Shown here: one piece after another, positions 7,930 through 16,778 of the stretch
How positions within the stretch are numbered: position 1 is the first letter of the stretch
Layout: every line of letters starts with the position of its first letter
The notes under the pieces: model-generated
What the model saw: only the letters and a program-made list of their open reading frames with translations
The model's database searches: none
Told to the model about the DNA's origin: nothing
Position numbers and translations under genes: made by a program
DNA from: Nocardia anocheti
GTDB taxonomy: Bacteria; Actinomycetota; Actinomycetes; Mycobacteriales; Mycobacteriaceae
DNA length: 64,000 nucleotides
Assembly: GCF_029675105.1 (NCBI RefSeq)
Contig: NZ_JAQQFV010000009.1
Location: 124,001 to 188,000, forward strand
Direction: 5' to 3'

Positions 7930-9810
7930 ATGTGCGGAATCGTGGGCTACGTGGGGTACCGGGATGCGCTCGGCGTTGTCGTCGACGCGTTGCGACGCAT
8001 GGAGTATCGCGGGTACGACTCGGCGGGGGTGGCGATCCTCGACGGTCAGGGCGCGATCGCCGTCGAGCGCAAGGCCGGGCGGCTGGCCAATCTGGAGGCC
8101 GAGCTCGACGAGGCGGGCGCCGAGCGGTTCGGCGGGACCAGTGGCATGGGACACACCCGCTGGGCCACGCACGGCGCGCCGACCGACCGCAACGCCCACC
8201 CGCATCGGGATGTCAGCGGCAAGCTGGCCGTGGTGCACAACGGCATCATCGAGAACTTCGCGCCGCTGCGGCGGGAGCTGGAGAACGCCGGGGTCGAGCT
8301 GCTCAGCGACACCGACACCGAGGTCGCGGTGCACCTGGTGGCCCGCGCCTACGCCGAGGGCCCCACCGCCGGTGACTTCACCGCGAGCGCGCTGGCCGTG
8401 CTGCAGCGGCTGGAAGGCGCGTTCACGCTGGTGTTCACCCACGCCGATCACCCCGACACGATCGTGGCGGCGCGCCGGTCGACGCCGCTGGTCGTCGGTG
8501 TCGGTGAGGGCGAGATGTTCATCGCCTCCGATGTCACCGCGTTCATCGAGCACACCCGCGAGGCGGTCGAGCTCGGGCAGGACCAGGCAGTGGTGATCAC
8601 CAAGGACAGCTACGCGGTCACCGACTTCGCGGGCAACACCGAGGGTGTGGTCAGCAGGCCGTTCACCATCGACTGGGATCTGGCCGCCGCCGAGAAGGGC
8701 GGCCACGACTACTTCATGCTCAAGGAGATCGAGGAGCAGCCGACCGCGGTCGCCGACACGCTGATCGGGCACTTCGTCATCGACGAGCACGGCGGGCGGG
8801 TCGTCCTGGACGAGCAGCGCCTCGCCGATCAGGAACTGCGCGAGTTCGACAAGGTGTTCGTCGTCGCGTGCGGTAGTTCCTACCACGCTGGCCTGCTGGC
8901 CAAGTACGCGATCGAGCACTGGACCCGGGTGCCGGTGGAGGTCGAGCTGGCCAGCGAGTTCCGCTACCGCGACCCGGTACTGGACCGGTCGACGCTGGTC
9001 GTGGCCATCTCGCAGTCCGGCGAGACCGCCGACACGCTCGAGGCGGTGCGCCACGCCAAGGAGCAGAAGGCGCGCGTGCTGGCCATCTGCAACACCAACG
9101 GCGCGCAGATCCCGCGCGAGTCCGACGCGGTGATCTACACCCGCACCGGGCCCGAGATCGGGGTCGCATCGACCAAGGCGTTCCTGGCGCAGGTCGCGGC
9201 CAACTACCTGGTCGGTCTGGCGCTGGCGCAGGCGCGCGGCACCAAGTACCCCGACGAGGTCGCCCGCGAGTTCGCCGAGCTCGAGGCCATGCCCAAGCTG
9301 ATCGCCCGGGTGCTCGAGACCGCCCCGCAGGTGCGCGCCATCGCCCGCGACCTCGCGCACGTGCCGACGGTGCTGTTCCTGGGCCGCCACGTGGGCTACC
9401 CGGTGGCGCTGGAGGGCGCGCTCAAGCTCAAGGAACTCGCCTACATGCACGCGGAGGGTTTCGCGGCCGGTGAGCTCAAGCACGGCCCGATCGCGCTGAT
9501 CGAAGACGGCCTGCCGGTGATCATCGTGATGCCCTCACCCAAGGGCCGCGCGGTGCTGCACTCGAAGCTGCTGAGCAATATCCGCGAGATCCAGGCGCGC
9601 GGTGCCCGCACCATCGTCATCGCGGAGGAGGGCGACGACACCGTGCGCCCGTTCGCCGACGACCTCATCGAGATCCCCGCCGCCCCGACCCTGTTCCAGC
9701 CCCTGCTCTCCACGGTGCCGCTACAGGTCTTCGCCGCCGAAATCGCCCAGGCCCGCGGCTACGACGTCGACAAGCCCCGCAACCTGGCCAAGTCGGTCAC
9801 CGTCGAGTAG
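7930..9810 (+). CDS. glmS: Glutamine-fructose-6-phosphate aminotransferase (isomerizing)
   Basis: GlmS makes glucosamine-6-phosphate from fructose-6-phosphate and glutamine, the first step toward UDP-GlcNAc for peptidoglycan. The start ATG at 7930 gives MCGIVGYVG, placing the N-terminal nucleophile Cys at position 2 after Met removal. The glutaminase half contains GHTRWATHG and HNGIIEN. The two SIS domains contain VACGSSYHAG, ISQSGETADT and TKAFLAQV, and the C terminus is DKPRNLAKSVTVE as expected. At 626 aa it is of normal length. No glmS ribozyme precedes it; the upstream gap is only 36 bases. Confidence 0.98.
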   Translation: MCGIVGYVGYRDALGVVVDALRRMEYRGYDSAGVAILDGQGAIAVERKAGRLANLEAELDEAGAERFGGTSGMGHTRWATHGAPTDRNAHPHRDVSGKLAVVHNGIIENFAPLRRELENAGVELLSDTDTEVAVHLVARAYAEGPTAGDFTASALAVLQRLEGAFTLVFTHADHPDTIVAARRSTPLVVGVGEGEMFIASDVTAFIEHTREAVELGQDQAVVITKDSYAVTDFAGNTEGVVSRPFTIDWDLAAAEKGGHDYFMLKEIEEQPTAVADTLIGHFVIDEHGGRVVLDEQRLADQELREFDKVFVVACGSSYHAGLLAKYAIEHWTRVPVEVELASEFRYRDPVLDRSTLVVAISQSGETADTLEAVRHAKEQKARVLAICNTNGAQIPRESDAVIYTRTGPEIGVASTKAFLAQVAANYLVGLALAQARGTKYPDEVAREFAELEAMPKLIARVLETAPQVRAIARDLAHVPTVLFLGRHVGYPVALEGALKLKELAYMHAEGFAAGELKHGPIALIEDGLPVIIVMPSPKGRAVLHSKLLSNIREIQARGARTIVIAEEGDDTVRPFADDLIEIPAAPTLFQPLLSTVPLQVFAAEIAQARGYDVDKPRNLAKSVTVE

Positions 9811-9857
9811 GCAAGCCGGACCACCATCACCGGCCCCGCACTCGAGCGCGCCAGCGC

Positions 9858-10283
9858 TCAATCAGACACCGTGATGGTGCCGCGCATGTCTGGGTGGAGG
9901 GTGCAGAGGTAGCGGTAGGTGCCGGGTTGGGTGAAGGTGTAGGACCATTCGCCCTTGTCGATGATGGGGCTGTTGATGCCCATCGCCTTGTCGCCGATGC
10001 CCTGGACGTTGTGGGGGGCCTTGTCGGAGAACTTCCAGGTGACGGTTTCGCCGACCTTGATGGTGGCCTCGGCGGGGGAGTACTTCATGCCGGAGACGTC
10101 GACGGTGAGGGCGGTGGGGCCGCTGTGGGTGGTCGTGGTGGTGGTGTTCACCGGGCGGGGGGTGCGCGTCGGCTTGGCCGAGTCGTCGTCGGAGCCGGAG
10201 CAACCGGCGGTGAACAGGGTGGTGGCCGCGAGGACTCCGGTGAGGATCCGGACGGACGCGGCGCGGTGACGAACCATCGACAT
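9858..10283 (-). CDS. Cupredoxin (plastocyanin-like) lipoprotein
   Basis: The 141-aa protein starts at the ATG at 10283. It has a lipoprotein signal peptide with lipobox FTAGC (Cys28), a Thr-rich spacer, and a cupredoxin domain from about residue 57. The type I copper ligands are visible: His91 in APHN, then Cys127, His130 and Met133 in YLCTLHPDM. It is expected to be anchored on the outer face of the membrane and to carry electrons or bind copper. It is convergent with glmS and divergent from nnr. Its redox partner cannot be told from the context. Confidence 0.92.
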   Translation of the reverse strand: MSMVRHRAASVRILTGVLAATTLFTAGCSGSDDDSAKPTRTPRPVNTTTTTTHSGPTALTVDVSGMKYSPAEATIKVGETVTWKFSDKAPHNVQGIGDKAMGINSPIIDKGEWSYTFTQPGTYRYLCTLHPDMRGTITVSD

Positions 10284-10352
10284 GGTTTCGGAGCGTAGTC
10301 TGCGAACGATCGCGGGCCCGGCCTGGCCCGTGCGGGCGACCGGGAGGCGACG

Positions 10353-11876
10353 ATGACGGATCGGCGTGGCTATTTCACCGCCGACCAGGTCCGGGCGGCG
10401 GAGGCGGAGCTGTTCGCGCGGGTGCCTGCGGGAATGCCCATGCGGCGGGCGGCCTACGGGCTGGCCACGGTGGTTGCCGAGGAATTGCGTGCGCGGACCG
10501 GTGGGATCGCGGGGCGGAAGGTAGGGCTGCTGGTCGGCTCGGGGGACAACGGTGGCGACGCGCTGTGGGCGGGGGCGTTCCTGCGTCGGCGTGGGGTGGC
10601 CGTGGTGGCGGTGTTGCTGAATCCCGAACGGGCGCACCGGGAAGGGCTGGCGGCGCTGCGGGCCGCCGGTGGGCGCGTGGTCGACGGGCAGGGTGCGACG
10701 GTCGGCGGGCGTGCGGCGCGGTCGGGCGCTGTCGACGGGCAGGCCACGAGCATCGATGTCGTGGGGCGACTCGGTGAGACCGATCTAGTACTCGACGGGA
10801 TCGTCGGGATCTCCGGGCGTGGGTCGCTGCGGCCGCGCGCGGCGGAAATCGTGGGCGCGCTGCGTGTTCCGATCGTCGCGGTGGATCTGCCCAGTGGCGT
10901 CGATCCGGATACCGGTGCCGTCGACGGGCCCGCCGTGCGCGCGGACGTGACGGTGACCTTCGGCGCCTACAAGCCGGTGCATGTGCTCGCGGCGCCGCAG
11001 TGTGGACGAATCATCTTGGTGCCCATCGGTTTACGACTCCCGGAACCCGACCTGGTGCAGTGGGAACCGGCGGCGATCGGTGCGAGCTGGCCGGTGCCGG
11101 GGGCGGCGGACGACAAGTACAGCCAGGGTGTGGTGGGGGTGTGCGCGGGGAGCGCGAAGTATCCGGGGGCGGGTGTCTTGTGCGCGGGCGCCGCGGTGGC
11201 GGCCACGTCGGGGTTGGTGCGGTATGTCGGTGACGACGACGAAGTATTGGCCCGGTTCCCGGAAGTGATCGCCAGTAAGACCGTGGCTGAAGCCGGGCGG
11301 GTGCAGGCGTGGGTGTTCGGCCCCGGTGCGGGTACCGATGGCGCGGCCCGGGATCGACTGGCCGAGGTATTGGCGAGCGACCTGCCGGTGCTCGTCGACG
11401 CGGACGGGTTGACCCTCCTCGCGGAGGAACCGCGGCTCGTGCGGAACCGGACGGCGCCGACGGTGCTCACCCCGCACGCCGGGGAGTTCGCGCGACTGAC
11501 CGGCGCGGCTCCCGGCGCCGACCGGGTGGCGGCGGTGCGGCGGCTGGCCGAGGACTGGCAGCTGACGGTGCTGCTCAAGGGCCGGGCGACGATCATCGCG
11601 TCGCCGGGCGCCCCGACCGCCGTCAACGAAGCGGGCGGGTCGTGGGCGGCGACAGCGGGCGCGGGCGATGTGCTCTCGGGAATCTCGGGGGCGCTGCTGG
11701 CGGCGGGCCGGTCACCGGCGTGGGCGGCCGCGGCGGCCGCTCGGGTGCACGCGCTCGCGGCGAACCTGGCCGCCTACGACGATCAGCCCGCCGCGGCCCC
11801 CGTCTCGGCTTCACCGCTGCTCGGTCATATCCGGCCCGCGATTCGTGTGGTGCGGGAGATGGGGGATCAGCGGTAG
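10353..11876 (+). CDS. nnr: Bifunctional NAD(P)HX epimerase/dehydratase
   Basis: Nnr repairs hydrated NADH and NADPH. The N-terminal YjeF_N epimerase domain (about 1-225) contains GSGDNGGDALWAG and GISGRG. The C-terminal ADP-dependent dehydratase domain (about 235-507) contains VFGPGAGTD, VDADGLTLL, LTPHAGEFARLTG and GAGDVLSGISGALLA. The 507-aa length is normal for the fused enzyme. The ATG at 10353 follows GGGAGGCGACG. In the tuberculosis chromosome nnr also lies between glmS and alr, as I recall. Confidence 0.95.
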   Translation: MTDRRGYFTADQVRAAEAELFARVPAGMPMRRAAYGLATVVAEELRARTGGIAGRKVGLLVGSGDNGGDALWAGAFLRRRGVAVVAVLLNPERAHREGLAALRAAGGRVVDGQGATVGGRAARSGAVDGQATSIDVVGRLGETDLVLDGIVGISGRGSLRPRAAEIVGALRVPIVAVDLPSGVDPDTGAVDGPAVRADVTVTFGAYKPVHVLAAPQCGRIILVPIGLRLPEPDLVQWEPAAIGASWPVPGAADDKYSQGVVGVCAGSAKYPGAGVLCAGAAVAATSGLVRYVGDDDEVLARFPEVIASKTVAEAGRVQAWVFGPGAGTDGAARDRLAEVLASDLPVLVDADGLTLLAEEPRLVRNRTAPTVLTPHAGEFARLTGAAPGADRVAAVRRLAEDWQLTVLLKGRATIIASPGAPTAVNEAGGSWAATAGAGDVLSGISGALLAAGRSPAWAAAAAARVHALAANLAAYDDQPAAAPVSASPLLGHIRPAIRVVREMGDQR

Positions 11877-11878
11877 CG

Positions 11879-11904
11879 TGGCGCCCGCCCGAGGACGGGC
11901 GCCA
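11879..11904. terminator. Hairpin between convergent nnr and ESX lipoprotein gene
   Basis: TGGCGCCCG (11879-11887) pairs with CGGGCGCCA (11896-11904) around an 8-base loop, directly after the nnr stop and before the stop of the convergent gene. There is no T run, so it could terminate in either direction only as a GC-rich, actinobacterial-type hairpin. Confidence 0.5.
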
Positions 11905-11912
11905 GCGAGCCG

Positions 11913-12467
11913 TCAGCCCTTCGGGAACGGCTTGTTCTTGTACTCCCCGGCCGTGTACAGGCTCACCCCGACCAGGCAGCGATCCCGCTCCCTGATGGCG
12001 AAATTCAGTGCGCCCCACGGCTGCTGGGAGGTCCACAGGTACCGCTCCTCGAGGGAGTGGCCGGTGGGCGCCGCCGTCATCTCGACGTCGCCGTAGTGCG
12101 CCTTTACCTCGTCGAGCCCCACGCACGGCTCGGTGCCGATGTCGAGACTGGAGAACACCCAGTCGCCGTTGTCCCGGCTGAAATTGGTGACATTGGGCAG
12201 CTCGAGGCCGTCGGTGACGGTCGTCGGGCCCGAGTCGTGCCGTCCGGTGCCCTCGAAACGGGTGCCGAGCAGCGTGTTGAGTTTGTCGTTGGTCAATGGC
12301 GCCTGTGCCGTGACGGCACTGATCAGCTGCCAGAGATCGGTCGGTCGATCGGTCATGGTCGTCCCCTCCCGGGAGTTGTCCGCGCGTTCGTCGTCGCCGG
12401 ATGCGCAGGCGGTGGTCAGCAGGATCAGTGACAGGGCCGCGAGCACCCAGTGCGTCGCCCGCCTCAT
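11913..12467 (-). CDS. Lipoprotein, candidate immunity protein of the ESX toxin module
   Basis: The 184-aa protein has a signal peptide ending in lipobox LLTTAC (Cys21), so it should be anchored outside the cell membrane. The mature part is about 160 residues with two later cysteines (EPCVGLDE, RDRCLVG) and resembles no family I can name. The ATG at 12467 overlaps the stop of the upstream metallopeptidase gene as ATGA, which argues for translational coupling and a linked function. A GTG at 12473 is an alternative start. An immunity role (blocking an exported toxin at the cell surface) is inference from gene order. Confidence 0.75.
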   Translation of the reverse strand: MRRATHWVLAALSLILLTTACASGDDERADNSREGTTMTDRPTDLWQLISAVTAQAPLTNDKLNTLLGTRFEGTGRHDSGPTTVTDGLELPNVTNFSRDNGDWVFSSLDIGTEPCVGLDEVKAHYGDVEMTAAPTGHSLEERYLWTSQQPWGALNFAIRERDRCLVGVSLYTAGEYKNKPFPKG

Positions 12468-13660
12468 CGGCACTGCTGGGTGTAGTACTCGCGGTAGGTC
12501 ATGTTCGGCGCGGTCGACGGGCGCAGATTGTCACCATAGGTCTGGCCGATCTGATAGATCGCCTTCTGGTAGCCCTCCGGCGAGCCGGTGGTCTTCATGT
12601 ACTCGGTGTAGGTCTGCTCCCACTGCGGACCGGTGGTATCGGTGTAGCCTGCGACGCCGATATCGGCGCCACCGTTGGCGGTGATCTCACGCTGGACGAC
12701 CATGTTGTTCAGCGTCGCCGCGCCTTCGTTGGTGAGTCGCGCGTTCACGCAATCCTCGACGGTCGCACCGCTGAGGCTCCCGTTGTAGGTGGCGTGCCCG
12801 GCCTCGTGCGCGAGGGTCTGCACGAGCGCCTGGGGGTTGTCCTTCAGGTTGCCGTCCAGCACGATCGACTTGTTGTCACCGTTGTACTGGGTGTAACTGC
12901 CGGCTCCGGGTTCACCGAAGGTGACGTTCACACCGTTCGCGGTGAGCGACTCGAGCTGGGATTTCAGTGTCGGCGATTTCTCGATCAGCGCGGCGGCGTC
13001 GGCCCCGTACTTGTCCTGCAACGTCGAGGACGGGCTCGGCGCGGTCTCGGTGAGAATGCCGGGATCGCCCTCGGGCAGACCGGAGAACGCCATCTCGATC
13101 GCCGCCTCGACCGACGCCGCCGCCGTGCGCGCGTTCTCGAGGGCCTGCTTGGTCGCCGTGGTCGAGGCGTCGGCGTCGACCTGCAGCGCACCGGCCGCCG
13201 TCGTGTACGACGCCGCGTCCGGCAGCTGCGACAGCAGCGTCTGGTGGGTGCTGGTCGAGATCTTGACGGTGCCGTCGTCGTCGACCTCGTAGCCGTTGGC
13301 CTCGGCCTGCCGCACCGCGTTCGCCACCGCCGTCTTCGCCGCGTCCAGGGTGCTCGCCCCCGACTGCGCGGCCGACGCGCCGTCCTGCAACGCGGCGATG
13401 AACGTCTTGGTGGTGGTGCGGATCTGCTCGTGCTTGGTCCGCATCGCCTCCGCGGCGCTGCCGGTCCAGAAGTCCCGGCTGGAGTCGACCGCGCGGTATT
13501 CGGTGTCGTCGAAGGTCGTCAGTTTCTGTGCCTGCGCCGACCACGCGTCGCCCAGGGCGTTCAAGGTCGTCGGCTGCCAGGCGAGCACCTGTGTCTTGGT
13601 GAGGCTGCCGAGTGTCGCCTTCGCGACCGCCTCGGACTCGTCGGTTCCGAGCGTGCTCAT
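12464..13660 (-). CDS. WXG-domain protein with C-terminal metallopeptidase motif, ESX toxin candidate
   Basis: The 398-aa protein has a helical N-terminal half (about 1-200) with a W65-T-G turn as in WXG100/LXG proteins. Its C-terminal domain (about 215-398) contains HEAGH at 285-289 and a possible third zinc ligand Glu312 in LTNEGAA. I recall the fold as a putative metallopeptidase toxin domain of the DUF6782 type, tentatively. There is no Sec signal. The upstream small ESX-like gene overlaps it by ATGA and so does the downstream lipoprotein gene. This architecture matches polymorphic toxins exported by type VII secretion. Confidence 0.82.
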   Translation of the reverse strand: MSTLGTDESEAVAKATLGSLTKTQVLAWQPTTLNALGDAWSAQAQKLTTFDDTEYRAVDSSRDFWTGSAAEAMRTKHEQIRTTTKTFIAALQDGASAAQSGASTLDAAKTAVANAVRQAEANGYEVDDDGTVKISTSTHQTLLSQLPDAASYTTAAGALQVDADASTTATKQALENARTAAASVEAAIEMAFSGLPEGDPGILTETAPSPSSTLQDKYGADAAALIEKSPTLKSQLESLTANGVNVTFGEPGAGSYTQYNGDNKSIVLDGNLKDNPQALVQTLAHEAGHATYNGSLSGATVEDCVNARLTNEGAATLNNMVVQREITANGGADIGVAGYTDTTGPQWEQTYTEYMKTTGSPEGYQKAIYQIGQTYGDNLRPSTAPNMTYREYYTQQCR

Positions 13661-13968
13661 GCCAGGGCCGCCTGCTGGTTGTCGAGCGCACCCGCGTTCT
13701 GCGTGTCCTTGGCCTGGAATTCCGTCACCGCGGTCGAGGTCGCCTTCGACAGCGCCTCGTAGTCGGTGACCAGCGTCTTCGACGCCTTGGCGACCTTGGC
13801 GATCGCCGCCGTCACCGCGTCCGGGACTTTCGTCCCGTCCAGGGTCACCGACGCGCTACCGGTGTCCGCGCCGAACACCGCGGCCATCTCCGACTCGGCT
13901 GTGCCGAGCGTGGTCGCGAGCTCCTTGGTCCGTGTCGGATCGAGATCCAAATCCGAAGTGCCAGCCAT
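13657..13968 (-). CDS. Small ESX/EspC-like helper protein, 103 aa
   Basis: The protein is all helical, lacks a signal peptide and ends with F84-QAK-D88, close to the YxxxD/E secretion motif but with Phe in place of Tyr. Its size is typical of WXG100/EspC-family partners (often annotated as type VII secretion target). The ATG at 13968 follows GGGGAA. The stop overlaps the ATG of the metallopeptidase gene (ATGA at 13657-13660). It is probably the secretion partner or chaperone of that protein. It is divergent from alr, about 100 bases away. Confidence 0.75.
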   Translation of the reverse strand: MAGTSDLDLDPTRTKELATTLGTAESEMAAVFGADTGSASVTLDGTKVPDAVTAAIAKVAKASKTLVTDYEALSKATSTAVTEFQAKDTQNAGALDNQQAALA

Positions 13969-14067
13969 GATTCCCCATTTCCCCATAGGTCCCTTCGGCG
14001 GCAACGCTAACGGCGGCGACCGGCCCGCGCAATGGGAACGGGGGTCGTCCTGGCAGGATGAGGGGTT

Positions 14068-15195
14068 GTGAATGCGCAAGTGGAGACGGTTATCGACCTG
14101 GATGCCATTGCCCACAACGTGCGGGTGCTGCGCGAGTACGCGCGGGGGGCCGCCGTGATGGTGGTGGTCAAGGCCGATGGCTACAACCATGGCGCGGTGG
14201 CGGTGGCTCGGGCCGCGCTGGGGGCGGGCGCCGCGGAGTTGGGGGTGACCACGGTCGCCGAGGCGCTGGTGCTGCGGGAGGCGGGCATCACGGCGCCGAT
14301 TCTGTGCTGGCTCAACACCATCGACGCCGACTACGGCGCGGCGATCGCGGCCGAGGTCGAGATCGGGGTGTCCTCGCTGACGCAGTTGCGCGCGGTGGAG
14401 CGAGCGGCACAGGCGGTGGGACGCGCGGGGGTCGTCAGTCTCAAGGTCGATACCGGGCTCAATCGCAACGGGGTGTCGGTGGCGGAGTATCCGCAGGTCC
14501 TCGCCGCGTTGCGGACGATGGTGGAGCAGGGCACGCTGCGGCTGCGGGGGATCTTCTCCCATCTCGCCCATGCCGACGAACCCGGTCATCCGGTGATCGA
14601 CGAGCAGCGCGAACGCTTCGTCACCGCGATCGCGCAGGCCAAGGAACAGGGACTCGAGCCTGAACAGGTGCATCTGGCCAACTCGGCGGCCACGCTGACC
14701 CGGCCCGATCTGCACTTCGACCTCGTGCGTCCGGGTATCTCGGTCTACGGTCTGTCCCCGATTCCCGAGCTGGGTGACTTTGGGCTGAAACCGGCGATGA
14801 CGCTGCAAGCCCAGGTGACGCTGGTCAAGCGGGTGGCCGCGGGGGAGGGCGTGTCCTACGGCCACCGCTGGATCGCCCCGCGTGACACCACCGTCGCGCT
14901 GGTGCCCGCGGGCTACGCCGACGGGGTGTTCCGTTCGCTGAGCGGGCGTTTCGAGGTGTGGCTCGGCGGGGCGCTGCACCGTAATGTCGGGCGGGTGTGC
15001 ATGGACCAGTTCATGGTCGACCTGGGGGAGAACCCGGGCGAGGTACGGGCGGGCGACACGGCGGTGCTCTTCGGCGGCGGCGCGGGGCATCCGCACGCGC
15101 TCGACTGGGCCAGAGCCCTCGACACCATCGACTACGAGGTGGTGTGCGCCCCGCGCGGGCGGGCCGTGCGCCGCTATGTGGGGGCGGGCTCGTGA
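14068..15195 (+). CDS. alr: Alanine racemase
   Basis: Alr interconverts L- and D-alanine for peptidoglycan. The PLP lysine is K35 in VVVKADGYNHG. The second-subunit catalytic Tyr lies in GVSYGHRW, and the family motif VCMDQFMVD is present. The GTG at 14068 is the only start compatible with the family N terminus and follows GAGGGG. The 375-aa length is normal. Its TGA overlaps the GTG of the next gene (GTGA), opening a tightly packed six-gene operon through tsaD. Confidence 0.97.
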   Translation: MNAQVETVIDLDAIAHNVRVLREYARGAAVMVVVKADGYNHGAVAVARAALGAGAAELGVTTVAEALVLREAGITAPILCWLNTIDADYGAAIAAEVEIGVSSLTQLRAVERAAQAVGRAGVVSLKVDTGLNRNGVSVAEYPQVLAALRTMVEQGTLRLRGIFSHLAHADEPGHPVIDEQRERFVTAIAQAKEQGLEPEQVHLANSAATLTRPDLHFDLVRPGISVYGLSPIPELGDFGLKPAMTLQAQVTLVKRVAAGEGVSYGHRWIAPRDTTVALVPAGYADGVFRSLSGRFEVWLGGALHRNVGRVCMDQFMVDLGENPGEVRAGDTAVLFGGGAGHPHALDWARALDTIDYEVVCAPRGRAVRRYVGAGS

Positions 15196-16265
15196 GCAGG
15201 CGGGTGATGCTGCGCGGCGGTCTGGCCACGGCCGGACTACTCGGCGCGCTCGCCGTCGCGCACACCCTGCGCCGGATCGGGGCGCGGGTGCGCTGGCCCG
15301 CCGAACGCGACGAGTACCGCGACGAGAACTTCGCCCTCATCGATTCCGACGAGCCCGGCTCGGTCCTGGCCGACGACGGGGTCTCGCTGGCCACCCGCAC
15401 CTATGGCGACGACTCGGCCGCGGTGACGATCGTGTTCGTGCACGGCTTCTGCAACAGCATGGAGTCCTTCCACTTCCAGCGCCGGGATCTGGCGCGGCAG
15501 TGGGGCAGCCGGGTCCGGATGGTGTTCTTCGATCTGCGCGGACACGGCCGCTCCGGCACCCCGACCACCGACAGCTGCACCGTGGAACAACTCGGCCGCG
15601 ACCTGGCCGCGGTGGTGCGCGAGTGCGCGCCCAACGGGCCGGTGGTGCTGATCGGGCATTCGCTGGGCGGGATGTCGGTGCTGGCCGCGGCCGCGCAGTT
15701 CCCGGAGCTGTTCGCCGCCCGGGTGATCGGGGTGGGCCTGTGGTGCACGGCCGCCGCCGAGGTGACCTCCACCGGGATCCCGCAGTTACTGCGTCATCCC
15801 GCGGTCGGTGGCTTCCGGATGGCGGTGCGCACGGCGCCCGCGCTGGTGCAGGTGAGTCGGACCGCGAGCAAGCAGCTGATCACGCCGATCCTGCATGTGA
15901 GCTCGTTCCACGGGCCGGTGAGCCCGACCCTGTCGCGGTTCACCACCATGATGATCGACCGCACGCCGGTCGCCACCATCGAGAAATTCCTGAAAGCGAT
16001 TGAATTGCACGACGAATCGGCCGCGCTGCCGGTGCTGGCGGGCAAGCCCGTGCTGGTGCTGGGTGGCGCGCACGACCTGGTGATCCCGTTCCGCAACTCG
16101 CGGGTGCTCGCCGCGGCGATCGCCGACAGCGAGCTGGTGCGGGTGCGTGAGGCGGCGCACATGCCCCACCTGCAGTTCCCCGAGGTGACCCTCGCCGCAC
16201 TCGACCGGCTGCTCACCGCCGCGGGCGTGAGCGGCGGACACAACGAGGAGGCCGTCGGTGGCTGA
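15192..16265 (+). CDS. Alpha/beta hydrolase with N-terminal membrane anchor
   Basis: The 357-aa protein begins with a basic and hydrophobic N terminus (RRVMLRGGLATAGLLGALAVA), a signal anchor or twin-Arg-like segment. A canonical hydrolase domain follows: oxyanion HGF at 84-86, nucleophile Ser157 in GHSLGG, acid in GGAHDLVIP and His in AAHMPHLQF. The catalytic triad looks complete. The substrate is unknown; a lipid or ester is plausible given the likely location at the membrane. It overlaps alr by 4 bases and tsaE by 8 bases. Confidence 0.88.
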   Translation: MSRRVMLRGGLATAGLLGALAVAHTLRRIGARVRWPAERDEYRDENFALIDSDEPGSVLADDGVSLATRTYGDDSAAVTIVFVHGFCNSMESFHFQRRDLARQWGSRVRMVFFDLRGHGRSGTPTTDSCTVEQLGRDLAAVVRECAPNGPVVLIGHSLGGMSVLAAAAQFPELFAARVIGVGLWCTAAAEVTSTGIPQLLRHPAVGGFRMAVRTAPALVQVSRTASKQLITPILHVSSFHGPVSPTLSRFTTMMIDRTPVATIEKFLKAIELHDESAALPVLAGKPVLVLGGAHDLVIPFRNSRVLAAAIADSELVRVREAAHMPHLQFPEVTLAALDRLLTAAGVSGGHNEEAVGG

Positions 16266-16713
16266 CCCCCAGCAGCGCACCCTGACCACCGTCGAGGACA
16301 CCGAGGCCTTCGGTCGCGAACTCGCCGAGAACCTGCGCGCGGGCGACCTCGTCGTCCTCGACGGCCCGCTCGGCGCCGGGAAAACCGCCCTGACCAGGGG
16401 TATCGCCGCCGGGCTAGGCGTGGCGGGCCGGGTCAGCTCGCCGACGTTCATCATCGCTCGCGCGCACAAGGCCGGACAGCGCCCCGACGGTTCGCCCGGC
16501 GTGCCGCTGGTGCACGTGGACGCCTACCGCCTCGCCGGTGACCTCGACGAACTCGACGCGCTCGATCTCGACACCGATCTGCACCACGCGGTCGTCGTCG
16601 TGGAATGGGGCAAGGGCGTGGTCGAGCACCTGTCCGAACGGCATCTGCGGGTGCAACTCGCCCGGGAACCGGAATCCGATGTGCGCACGGCCATCTGGGA
16701 GTGGATCGGATAA
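16258..16713 (+). CDS. tsaE: tRNA t6A37 biosynthesis ATPase TsaE
   Basis: TsaE hydrolyses ATP to recycle the TsaBD complex in threonylcarbamoyl-adenosine synthesis on tRNA. The P-loop is GPLGAGKTALTRG, followed by SSPTFIIA and the HVDAYRL and VVEWGKG motifs. The 151-aa length is normal. The GTG at 16258 lies inside the end of the preceding gene. Its partners tsaB, rimI and tsaD follow, which confirms the assignment. Confidence 0.96.
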   Translation: MADPQQRTLTTVEDTEAFGRELAENLRAGDLVVLDGPLGAGKTALTRGIAAGLGVAGRVSSPTFIIARAHKAGQRPDGSPGVPLVHVDAYRLAGDLDELDALDLDTDLHHAVVVVEWGKGVVEHLSERHLRVQLAREPESDVRTAIWEWIG

Positions 16714-16778
16714 CTCGCGCACCGGCGTGGCCAGGTGCGCGCCGAGCGCGGATACCACCCGGTATTGTTGAGACAATC

